A DNA stretch of 64,000 nt from Paraspadella gotoi. Taxonomy: Eukaryota; Chaetognatha. The stretch spans positions 15,059,897 through 15,123,896 of the forward strand of contig CM119268.1 of NCBI GenBank assembly GCA_051294375.1. Direction: 5' to 3'. Below, piece by piece: positions 46,885-63,459 of this stretch (position 1 is its first letter; every line of letters starts with the position of its first letter). A model generated the notes under the pieces. The model saw only the letters and a list, made by a program, of their open reading frames with translations, did not search any database and had not been told where the DNA came from. Made by a program: the position numbers and the translations under genes.

Positions 46885-48079
46885 TTATTGATTCGGACTG
46901 GACGGCGTCGGGACGCGAACTTTCTTCGCCCCGATCATCTCGTGGTGAAGTTGGAATCTCAAGTTGAAGAGCGCTTGGCGAATCGTTTGTCCGTGCACTA
47001 GACGGAGAATGGGCGCGGCGATGAACTTAAGGAGAAAAATTAAATCATCTCATATCAATCAGAAATAAAACAATTTTATTATCAATAAAAGAATGAAACA
47101 AAGAAACGAACTAAGAAAATACTAACTTTGAAGAGAAGATTGCTACGTCGGGAACTAATAATGACTTGAGCTTTGCACAGTGGTTCTTTCCGATCTTTCG
47201 TCTTGTCGTCGATATTTATCTGGCAAAGAAACAAGTTTTAGAAAGCGCTCTCGAGGAGACACTAATTTTTCTCCTCGGCAACTGATCTTTGAGTCAGTTA
47301 GCTAATCGTCATTGTGAGAAAAACCTGGACGTGCGGCAACCACCAGCGATCCAGAACGAAGCCGACGTGAGCGTTGGGTTCGTAACTCGTTACCAGAATC
47401 GACGTCATCATTTTTCCTATAAAAATAGAGAGATTATAAGTTCTCGCCTATAGAAAAACTGACTCTCTCGCGTGAACGTTACTGCGCAAATAAAATTGAC
47501 AAATCATAACAATTTAATTTGATATTGACCAATCGCTTTCGTGTCTTTCGTTCTTTAAAACTCTTCATTCACCAATGAGCGGAATTTCCATAGCCTCGTC
47601 GTAAGTCTTCCCTGGACCCAACGGATCGATACTTCCGTCCATATTCTCCTGGGGGCGGACAGCGAGAATTCCTGGGAACCACCTTGGCAGAGAAACCAGT
47701 TCGCTGGTTGAAAAAAAAAAAAAAAGAAGCGAGTATAAGTATTATTTTCATGAGAAATAATGAGCTAGAAGCAAAACAATTTTTTTCAAAATATTTCGGT
47801 ATATATTTCTACGCCAACATCATTAATAAATATTTAACAAAGCTTAAGATTTGATAAATAACAAACAGCAACTTACAAATTTAGGAAAGAATTTCTTTTT
47901 CTCCCTCTTTCTTACCACAAATACGCGGCAACCAAGTGATGAGGCGCGGGTACGTTAATTCCTCCCTCAAAAATAACAATGGCATCGTCATCGTCCTTGG
48001 AAACGTTTGCCAAGATGGCGACGACGACGACGATAAAGGCGATGCTGGTTCGAAAGGGAATCGAGTCGAACGAACTCAT
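46885..48079 (-). CDS. SRPBCC (polyketide cyclase/START-like) domain protein, five exons
   Basis: Exons on minus: 48079-47916, 47703-47573, 47416-47325, 47219-47127 and 47025-46885, all in frame with GT/AG sites, giving 206 residues. The N-terminus MSSFDSIPFRTSIAFIVVVV then AILANV is a signal peptide or anchor. It is followed by NVPAPHHLVAAYLCELVSLP, RWFPGILAVRPQ, PLGPGKTYDEAMEIPLIGKM, VTSYEPNAHVGFVLDRWW and, at the end, FIAAPILRLVHGQTIRQALF. This is the layout of the helix-grip SRPBCC fold: a start strand with 'VPAP', a 'RWFPG' helix region, a 'PLGPG' turn, a 'YEPNAHVGF' strand and a long C-terminal helix that caps a hydrophobic pocket. Such proteins bind lipids or other hydrophobic ligands; the ligand here is unknown. 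With the leader it should enter the secretory pathway. A longer start at 48,133 would bury the leader and is less likely. It is head-to-tail with the kelch gene, about 0.5 kb away. Confidence 0.75.
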
Positions 48080-48585
48080 TTTGTCCCGAGCGTCGAGATT
48101 TTTCTCCTCTATTGAAAAATATCGGCGTTTCAAAACGTTTTATTTTTTATCGGAAGAACAAAGGAATGTTTTGAGCTTTAATCTTTCGTTTCAACATTGC
48201 TACATCAAAAAGCGATATAGCGTAGGACCTGAATTTAATAAATGTGTTTCAGAAATTAGAGATCGAACGTGGAATTTAATACTGAAATATTTTACTGCGT
48301 GTAGTTCTTTAGGTAATTAATAAATTTCACGATAAAACATTTGCAGATTTGTACGAATGATACGCATATGAAGTAAAATATCGTCCTTTGGAAAGACGAG
48401 AGATCTTTTCGAAAACAATGGAAGCAGAGGCAGAGCAAAGACAAAATCGACCAAAAATAGCTTGAGCTGACAGTTACAGACAAAATAATTCAACATTTAA
48501 AGTTTTTTCTGATCTAGAATCCAAAATGAGGTGCATTATGTTAAACCGCAAAATTGGATACCGTAAATCCACGATAAGAAAAGAA
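48080..48585. other. Spacer between kelch and SRPBCC genes
   Basis: About 500 bp, AT-rich. It should hold the 3' end of the kelch transcript and the promoter of the SRPBCC gene (both on minus). No clear motif. Confidence 0.4.
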
Positions 48586-50584
48586 TCATCTAAAGCCCTG
48601 AATGAGATGAACCATGCCCATCTTGCTTTGCTCCAACTGCACTTTTTCTTGCGTAACTTCTTGCTGTTGACGATTGACTTGGTTGCGTTTGTCTTCGTCC
48701 CGTTTCTGCTGCGCCACGTAGATCTCCGTCTGTTCCTTTATCTAAGGCAAATTATTGTAAATCTAATGAACATTTGATACAATCGATTTATGAACGCTCC
48801 ACCCCGATCCCAGAAGGCAAAGAGTCTCACCCAGAGCTCCATCTGTTCTTTGTGCCGTTGGATGAGCAGGCTGAGCTCGTTCTGTTGATCTTGGTATTGT
48901 TGCTTGTAAGCGGCTCTCTCTCGAAGGAACATCTCCCTCTCGCAGAGGAAATCCACTTTTTGTTTTTCGAATTCGTCGAGAACGTTGACGAGAGACTCGA
49001 CGGCCTAAGATGTTATGGCAAAGGGTGGAGTCAACAATAAATGATAATTAAACAGAAATCTATTGGGTTAAGATTTTAAAATTTCTTTGGGATCAGATTT
49101 GGGAAGATTTACGCGGGCGCAGGTACCTTTACCTTTATTAAGAATAACCACTTTTGTCACATTTAGCCGAGGAACAATTTAAGGTCAGACCTTCAAGCCA
49201 AGCCGTAATAACCAAATACGCACCTTGTTCATGTCTTCAGGGGCCTTTGTCTGTGCATCTTTGGCCCGAGACTTGAGGCTGCGTACATCTGCGGCAGCGC
49301 GAGATATGGACGAGGCAGGAATCTGCGGTTCTAAAATCGCCGGCTTCTGGAAGGGGGGGACCTAAAAAAACGGGGTGTGGAGAAGAGGGCGGATCCAATG
49401 AATACAACCGATACATAGACAAATGATTTCAAATTAATATCGAGATACAAATTTTCCGAGTTAATTCACCTCGAGATCGAAAAGAAGTTCGGGCGGTTTG
49501 GCGAGCGCGTGGGTGGAGTCGTACTGCTGCATGAGTTCTTCGAGAATGGGGACGCGTTGCGAAGGACTCAGCAGACGGAGGGTCAGCACGCGATTCGTCT
49601 CCCCGTCCGCGTTCTGGCCACCTTATTAGGTGATCATTCCAAAAAAATATAAACAAACCAAAAAAAAAACATCGTTCGACAAAACTCACCAACGATATAC
49701 ATGTGCGACTTGGTAATGACGGCGGCGTGACCGTGCAGAGGGCCGACCGATCGACCGACGTGAATAGGGCGTTTCCATCGGAGCTTGTGGTAGACGCGAG
49801 CCCCGACCGAGGCGCCCTCGTTCCCCGCGGCGTTGGCGACGAGATCAACGTCCTTTGACTCTTCGGGCGCCGCCTCTTTCGCCACCAGGCTGAGTTTGAC
49901 GACGTCGTTGAAAAGAGTGAAGGCTCCGTCAGGGGTTTCGGAGGTGCCGCCTGTAGGGGTGGAGGCAAGTCTATAAGACGAAAAATAAACAAGTATAAAA
50001 TATTTTTAGATATTTTTATACAACACAAAAGATGACACCATGAAAAGGTTCAAAATATTTTAACGAACCATTGATTGAACCCTGAAATATTTTTTTTTAC
50101 TCTATGGAAGAGCAGCGACAATCACGAACCATTTGTGAATCTCCCCAACCGCCTTGATATTTCCCAATTCACCAAAAAGGTAGAGATCTTTGTCGCGATG
50201 GGCGACGAAAGAAAAGCCTCCCCGCGGCGCCGGAGGGCGCCCGTGGACGCGAGGGTGGCGCCAGGAGAGGGTGTTGGAGTCGAAAACCGCGACGTCGTTG
50301 AAATAGAGACTTTCGGCGCCGCAGCCACCGAAGACGAAGACGCGGTCGCCGACTACGGCGGCGCCGTGATCACAGCGCGGCGCCGGAGGGATTCCTTTGG
50401 GTTTTTGAAAAAAAAAAGGCACGTTCAGTAAAAGATTATTTGCGGAGGTTAAAGGTTAAATTCAAAATTTGCTAATATTGGTTGTCAGTTATATTTCTTG
50501 ACTTTCTTTTTATAGTTAAGAGTTAAGACTCTCTCTTTTTCTTTCTCTCAACAATAATTTTTAAAAAGTTATACGCAGTATCTG

Positions 50585-50622
<38 letters not shown>

Positions 50623-51653
50623 GAAAGTTATACGTAGTATGCACTGCATTCTTTCTCTCTCTCTCTCTCTCCTCTCGTCCTCTCTCTCTCTCTCTCTCTC
50701 TCTTCTCCCCGAGGGTTTTAGTTTCGTCCACGACATGTTGTCCAGAAAAAGCATGTGAACGTCGTTAGTTGCGACGCCTGCGCAGAATCCCCCGAAGGTG
50801 TAGACCTCGCGTCGAATCAAAGAGGCCGTGAATCCGATCGCAGAAGGAGGCGATCCAGCGGTTGAGACTGGAGACCAAGACGAGGCTGAGGAGAAGGAAA
50901 AAAAGCAAGCAGTTTTTATAATTATTGTTTCTGAGAGGCAGCTCTTGAAAATATTTACCGCAATAAGCAATTACTTATCATTGATAAATAGGCTTATAAA
51001 TAGGGTGCTCGTGATTCGTGAACACTTGTTTTTGCAAATTTTCTCTCTTTATCATCGCCCGCAAACTTCGCTTACATGGCTACATTGGCTAACGTCGCTC
51101 ACATTTTCCCATACGTCGGACTTTCATAGATTAAGATGTGAAAATAAACATCGTTCTTTTGATCGGACCAATTCCACAAACCTTCCTCAGTTTCCTTAAC
51201 CACCAAACTCACTCTCAACATGGAATCGACTCAGCCCTTCCAGACACGCCTCCGCGTCGTCTTCTCCCTTTCCGCCTACGACAAAAACCGCGCCGTCCAG
51301 ACTGAAGATGGCGTGAGAGTCGCGCGGCGTCGGTACGGAGCCCTGCTGCGGCTGCTCCGTCCAGACCAGATCGGCGTCGGAAGTGAGCAGAGTGTGGAGA
51401 GAAGAAAAGTAGACCGTTTTGGCTGCGGAAAAAAAGCGAGGGAGAGAAAAGAAAGAAAAAAAGAAAATTTAGAAAAATACAAACAGTGCGCAACCTTAAC
51501 TTCTGCCTTACCCTCATCCTCGTCCCAGTAACTTCCTCCGAACGCGTAGACTGTTCCTGCCAAAATCGTGAGGGCGTGGCCCTGACGTGGCGTCGGCGGC
51601 GTTCCCGTGTGACGTCGGTTCACCCAGCAGCAGCTGGCGCGAAGTGACGTCAT
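48586..51653 (-). CDS. Kelch-repeat beta-propeller protein with C-terminal coiled coil, nine exons
   Basis: Exons on minus: 51653-51512, 51422-51213, 50885-50709, 50394-50173, 49950-49690, 49621-49470, 49361-49224, 49004-48831 and 48741-48586, for about 543 residues. Exons 1-6 encode kelch blades: PTPRQGHALTILAGTVYAFG; PTPRDSHAIFSLDGAVFVVG; IRREVYTFGGF with MLFLDNMSWTKLKPSG; IPPAPRCDHGAAVVGDRVFV; PPAPRGGFSFVAHRDKDLYL; and GPLHGHAAVITKSHMYIVGG. Each blade has the P-x-P-R ... H/G-A ... V-x-x-F/V-G-G pattern. Exons 7-9 form a charged coiled coil (for example EREMFLRERAAYKQQYQDQQ and KRDEDKRNQVNRQQQE). The layout resembles RABEPK-like and plant/protist kelch-coiled-coil proteins that act as trafficking or cell-tip scaffolds; no specific symbol is safe. 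Exon 3 lacks a GT donor: the frame fits if one T is missing in CGGG(T)GAGAAG next to a GA array. All other junctions are regular. Confidence 0.85.
50587..50703. repeat. CT arrays in the third kelch intron
   Basis: Three (CT)n arrays separated by ACGAAAGTTATACGTAGTATG-like spacers. TTATACG(C/T)AGTAT(C/G)TGCATTCT occurs twice, so the block is itself a short tandem duplication. Confidence 0.85.
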
Positions 51654-53047
51654 TATCTGAGCTTTGAAAAGGGGCGGAGCCGTCAGTTTTTAAAATGGCG
51701 GCTTTTTCTACTGCGCGTGAGCCGCAGTTTTATTTTCTTTTTAAGAAACATTTCGCTTTTGAATTTAAACTTTTTCGTAATTAATTTTGAGTGACAAAGC
51801 TGATGAAGTATAAATTCCAATAATAGATTTCTTTGTCTCGCGTTAGTTTAGTTAATGTGTTTGTTTGGTAAATTTTTTTGGTTTTTTTTTTTAGTTAAAC
51901 TCATCGAATATTAAAAATTCGATCTCGAAAAGTTCCCAAAAGTCGAAATCGGGACGAGGGCAGTGATACGGCGTCCATTGTATGTCTGACAAATCCATGG
52001 CAAGGGCTTCAGTGAGTTACGTTCGATACAATTAATAAATATCGGAGATGCAAAGCCTCAGATTTAGCGTTCTTTCTCGGAACTACCATAGTACATAAAA
52101 CAGAAGCATTGGATTGATAGAAAAGGAGAAACAGTGGTCAACAGCAACGTTTAAGAGTTAATTAGACTGAAATTCAATATCGTTTAAAAATAATATTCTT
52201 ATTATTAATATATTAATAATATCATTATTATTAATATATGCTAAGGTATATGTATGTTAAATAGTTTCATACATTCCACAAAAAAAAACAATGTAAAGAA
52301 GTTTCATTTTTTTTTAATTCTGAAAATACTAACCTAAATTATACATCAATTTGAAACGTGCCACACGAAGGTCGGTATACCGCGCTTACATCCAACTTCA
52401 AAGATTGAGATGCGAGCAAACTTCGCTTGAATTTATTATTTGCCTTCCGCAAAAGTTACGTAACTTAGACATATATATATTTATATGTATATTGTTTATT
52501 TCAATTAATGATAAACTAATTCTTTTAATCATGATTGAACATTCATGTTGACTACTGTATATATTTTAAATATGTTTTATAAATATCAAATAAATAATGA
52601 AAGCATTATTGAGGAAGGGATCTTAATAAATAAATTTGGCAATTTACGAGATTTAATCGATTGTAAAAAAATATTATAAATTAAAAACAAGACGAAAGAA
52701 ATTTACAAGAATATCACGATTTTATTTCAAATCACTGCCACAGGATGTTTTAACGGTAATGCTTTTACACACTGCGACTGGTCTCACAACTTGTTTGCAA
52801 CAAAATATGAACATCGCTTTGTAAAAAAGCGCTGTATATCTATCATTAGGTAATTGGATGCCTCTCTAAGAAAGCGGCTTTAATTCGCCAAAAAAATAAA
52901 AGATTGGGAGGAAAAAAGAAAAAATTTAGGTAAATTAAGAAAAAAAAAAAACAAAAACAAAAAAATCGTAATATTTGGCTAAGGAAGTAGAACAAATTAA
53001 TGTATATAATATTTTTCACTATAAAGACTACGATCAGGAGTGAAATA
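51654..53047. other. Intergenic AT-rich region
   Basis: No supported exon. The promoter of the kelch gene should lie at the left end (51.7-52.0 kb), which has a GC-richer start. Confidence 0.5.
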
Positions 53048-54136
53048 TCAGCTCGAACAAGATTGTGAGTTTATGGTGGACGCGACGTCATCTTTCGTGG
53101 CGTCGGCGTCGGCAGGGGCGTCGGCAGGGGCGTCGGCAACGGCGGCGTCTCCAGCGTCGATTTCATCGCCCGTCGTCTCTTGTTCGTCTCTTCGACCACC
53201 GGCGTCGCCGTTCGCGTCTTCCGGTTTGAATCGTTCGCCATTGGGTTGATCGTGGTCTGCGCCGAAGCCAAGCTCATAATTAATTAATTATAACTCTCTT
53301 TGTACTATCGAATCCGGTATTGTAATGATCATTTTTAAAAAAATGACAAAAGGGCGAAGACCTGTGATTTTAATCTCAATCGGCGACAAAGGCAGTGGCT
53401 TCTGAGCCTCATCGAGGTCGTCGTCGTCGTCGTCGTCCTTATTCTCGTCGTCGACATCGTTGTTGGCGCGGCATTTGACGCCTCGATGACGTTGCGCTAC
53501 GACTCGCTTCCGGTGAAGGACGGTGGCGACGCCGGCGACAATTACGAGGATGACCATTAGCGGAGTTCCGACGATCGTCGCTAGGAGGCCGGGGTCGATA
53601 AACCGGTCCTGACATCTGACGGTTGTTTCAAATATATATTTTTTTTACCATTGGGTTACATTTCATCAACTGTACATTTAACCGATTTGACCTCTTTCCC
53701 ACGAATTTGGGATGGCACTCGCAGAAATGTTCGGAGAGGCTCGTGTTGTCGTGTGACCAGTGATTCTGCAGGCAGGTGCCTCCATTCAGGCAAAAGTGAT
53801 CTCTTAAGCTAAGATGGGACAGGTGAGAGGGAAAAATAGATATTACTTAAAAGTTGAATTTATCCCCAGCGACTAAGATGAAGCAACAACTACGACTAAA
53901 TTTACGACGTTATCTCCAACTAATTGCTTATTCAAAAGTGCAAAGCGAACAAAAGAGCAACCGGTTTGACCGGAACCTGAAGACCAAAAGAGTAACATTA
54001 ACTTTTACGTAAACACTAACTGACGTCTTGTTGGCGCATTTGACGTAGCGGATGTCGAAGGGCTTTCTCGTCGTCACGTCCGAAGGTTCTGGAGTCGGGG
54101 GCGAAGTCGGAGGCGGTCTCGTAATTCGGACGCATC
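53048..54136 (-). CDS. EGF-type membrane ligand, 3' four exons (5' end not found)
   Basis: Exons on minus: 54136-54017, 53800-53692, 53615-53362 and 53272-53048. The first encodes a Pro/Thr-rich stalk (TRPPPTSPPTPEPSDVTTRK) and the first EGF cysteine; the second the rest of an EGF domain (HFCLNGGTCLQNHW ... HFCECHPKFVGKR); the third the sixth cysteine, a short juxtamembrane segment, a membrane helix (TPLMVILVIVAGVATVLHRK), a basic stop-transfer and an acidic run; the fourth an acidic Ala/Asp tail (DAPADAPADADATKDD) and stop. Cysteine spacing is about C-x9-C-x5-C-x16-C-x-C-x8-C. One EGF domain next to one membrane helix is the plan of shed EGF-receptor ligands (TGF-alpha, neuregulin, Spitz, LIN-3 types). 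The signal peptide exon must lie above 54,136 and was not found. Exons 3 and 4 disagree by one base of phase, and the first donor (GTTA then GTGTTT) is a choice between two. Confidence 0.65.
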
Positions 54137-54344
54137 CTGAGACGGACACGAATACAAAAAGGGTCACTGTCGGTCACTGTCGACTGATGTTCAAACTCAT
54201 CTGGACAGAGGCAGAGATTTGATTCGTGTGAGTCCAAAATAATAAAAAAGAGTAGGCTGGTCAACTATTTGACTTTCGGTCGTAGTTCACGATTTAGGTA
54301 AGTTCAAGAGTCGTTAAGGTTGTTGTCGTTGTTGTCACCAAATA

Positions 54345-54430
54345 ATTCATTTAATAAATAAGCTATTTTGCTCACGACGTTGGGCAGGCTATGGTACTTA
54401 AAGGCCTCCATCACTCGTACAAGATAATAT
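54345..54430 (-). repeat. Dispersed repeat fragment
   Basis: ATAAGCTATTTTGC, AAAGGCCTCCATCACTCGTA and CAAGATAAT match, inverted, the core of the repeat at 1,880-1,985 and 37,930-38,010, with about one change in ten bases. Confidence 0.7.
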
Positions 54431-54966
54431 ATATTATTTAACACAAAAATTCAAAAAATCTACGATTAAGCAACAAACATCGCGAAACTATTTTAAATCA
54501 TGTCATGTGTATCCATTATTAAACTGAATGACTTAAGTGGTTGATGAATGACAAGATTAAGAGACCGACGCAGGAATAAAGTGGTCTATACTGTATATTG
54601 TATAATGTTTATAATTATACATATATATATATTATTTTTAAAGATAGGATACTTCCCCCGTCTCGAATATCGTTCTACCTTCGCAGATGAAGGGAAACAC
54701 GGAGAGGAACAACACGGTCAGTTCAATTTCACTGTTGATCTTGTTACGCTTAAACATGATAGAGAAAAATCCAGTTTTTTTTGAAAAATCGGAAGATTTT
54801 TTTTTTCGATTTTTGATTTCCCCTTAATATCGGATTCGTTTTTTTTCGATTTGGGTGGACAGTTTAATGATCTTCCTCGCCAATTTATTTTCTTGCCCGC
54901 GCTTTGTTGTATAGAAAAAAATGTAAAATTTTTGGGATTCTTTTAATTTGATATTTTTTTTTGCTT
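54431..54966. other. Intergenic AT-rich region
   Basis: No recognisable exon; poly-T runs near 54,775-54,850. Confidence 0.4.
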
Positions 54967-55115
54967 TCAGTAGTTGTCCCCGTAATTGTCGGCTTCGCCG
55001 GCGTCTCGAGGAGCAGGTGCGAGGAAGATGCCCTTCTCTGTCTCCATCTCGCTCCATTGCACATTTCCGTTCCACGGTTTCTTCATGACGGACCTCGGAA
55101 GGGTACACGATACGG
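54967..55115 (-). CDS. Possible terminal exon of an unidentified gene
   Basis: On minus, after the pyrimidine-rich GTGTACCCTTCCGAG, an open frame reads VMKKPWNGNVQWSEMETEKG, then IFLAPAPRDAGEADNYGDNY and a stop. The composition is protein-like and not repeat-derived, and two N-Y pairs near the end resemble a cytoplasmic tail. The 5' partner was not found; a GA array at 55,195-55,316 lies just upstream. Confidence 0.35.
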
Positions 55116-55190
55116 AAGAAGAAGGTTGCATGTTATCTCTTCAATTTCCAAAACGAAAGAAAATAAAGGGGGATGAGATTTGAGAGCTAG

Positions 55191-56912
<1,722 letters not shown>

Positions 56913-57087
56913 TCATTCTTCATATTCTTCCATATTTCCCCTTGTTCCGTGCGACGACGAAGCTGAGAGGTTGTTGCTTGCGGTCGTCATGACAACGGGG
57001 AAGCGAAGGCGGCAGCGAAGGTAGATGACTACGACGACGCCGACGACGACGATGCCGATGATGATGGAAACTGGATATTTGCCCAGT
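56913..57087 (-). CDS. Terminal exon of a single-pass membrane protein (partial gene)
   Basis: On minus, after a possible acceptor TCAAG, the frame reads RLGKYPV, a clear membrane helix (SIIIGIVVVGVVVVIYLR), a basic stop-transfer (CRLRFPV) and a short tail SNNLSASSSHGTRGNMEEYE ending in a stop. A helix followed by Arg/Cys/Arg and a short polar tail is typical of type I membrane proteins. A possible upstream exon at 57,462-57,356 (NRNCPLVTSTIKVVLCEKLA, cysteine-bearing) has splice-like ends, but its phase does not fit. The rest of the ectodomain was not found. Confidence 0.5.
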
Positions 57088-57564
57088 CTTGACGCAGAGG
57101 ATAAAACAGAAACGAAAATTTGAAAAAGTTTTCAGTTCATTCTGGTTATATATTTTTTTAAGTCGACTATGAATTAATTTGTAAAGTTAAGCATTTTTCT
57201 CAACCCATCAATTTTTACAAATGATCTAACGGCAACTTCACTAACTTTTCTCTCCTTTTCAACCGTTTTTTTTTGTTTTAATGAAATCCTGTCTGATTTA
57301 TGCAAAATATCTAGACTTTTTTTTTTGATTTGAGGTTAAAATAAGAAGACGGGAAAATAAACCGGAAAAACCGCAGCGTTGCGCCAATTTTTCGCAGAGT
57401 ACAACTTTGATGGTTGAGGTAACCAAAGGACAGTTGCGATTGCTGGCGGAAATTTTGGTTCTAAAACGTGAAATACATTTTTTTCGCGGAGGCTAATTTT
57501 TAAAAATAAAATTTTTTCCCGTTTCACTCTTGTCTTTATTGTTTTTTTTTTTCTGGCGGGGAGA

Positions 57565-57646
<82 letters not shown>

Positions 57647-57800
57647 TTCGTGATATAAAAAAAGCAAGTAAACAGCTTCATGTCGTAAATAAATAAATAT
57701 TAATGATAATTTTTTAGGTCAGATTAATGTGCACTCCTTCACAGGATTTTACTAGGGAGCAAATTTATGCTTCGAAAAAATTGTGACTCTCAATTTCTAT

Positions 57801-57876
<76 letters not shown>

Positions 57877-58289
57877 TCTCTCTCTCTCTCTCTCTCTCTG
57901 GTCTCTAGTTTTGTTAAAAGAACACCAAACCGGAGGATTAACGAGTCTATAAAAAATGAAACAAATCGCCGACGATCCTCGTTCCGCTTATGAATTTTTG
58001 GAACAAAATCTAAAAAAAAGTTTAACTTTTTGATGTATTTTGTTTTGTTTTGTTTTGTTTTGTTTTATTTTGTTTTGTTCCGTTTAGTTAAATTCTATTT
58101 CCTTCTATTCTGTAATTCTCACCGCAATCCTTGACGTGAAGTAATCGTCACAAGTCACCACACAGTTTATTTTTTCAGCGATACTTCTAGTAAAACTAAA
58201 TATGCATTATGCAATATATTTATTTCTTAAGAAATGTATAGATTAAGACGATCTGTCTTTGGCAAAAATCTCACACGCAAAGGCGCGCC
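57088..58289. other. Region with CT/GA and TTTTG arrays
   Basis: Holds a (GA)n array near 57,565-57,645, a (CT)n array near 57,800-57,898 and about eight TTTTG units near 58,037-58,079. Apart from the weak candidate exon at 57,356-57,462 nothing coding is evident. Confidence 0.45.
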
Positions 58290-58624
58290 AGCTGGAAGCG
58301 CTTTCACTCACTCGATTCGAATATTCTCCCATTTTCGAAATCATATTTTACGTCAACCACATCAATGACAGCAACCGTCGCTCCCTTGTCATCTTTCTCT
58401 ACATCACTGTCAGCCCGATCTTCAGTGTTATCGTCAGCGTTTTTTTTATCACGACGAACTTCTCGGATATATATATCTGTCTTTCATCTTTGCCGAGTTC
58501 TCTATCGACGTTGTTGTAGGCTTTTTTTTTGGGGGGGGGGTCGGCTTCGTCGTCTTCCTCGTTGACTCTCGATCGATCGGCGTCTTCGCTTGACTCCATC
58601 CCGTCGAATCGAAGATCGAATTCT
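58290..58624 (-). other. Candidate acidic exons, minus strand
   Basis: Two stretches on minus look coding. 58624-58503 follows the acceptor-like TTTTATCCCAG and reads RFDGMESSEDADRSRVNEED, then PPPKKKAYNNVDRELGKD. About 58,451-58,300 reads NADDNTEDRADSDVEKDDKG and VAVIDVVDVKYDFENG. The link between them and to any other gene is unproven; they could be cytoplasmic or nuclear low-complexity parts of an unidentified gene. Confidence 0.3.
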
Positions 58625-63459
<4,835 letters not shown>

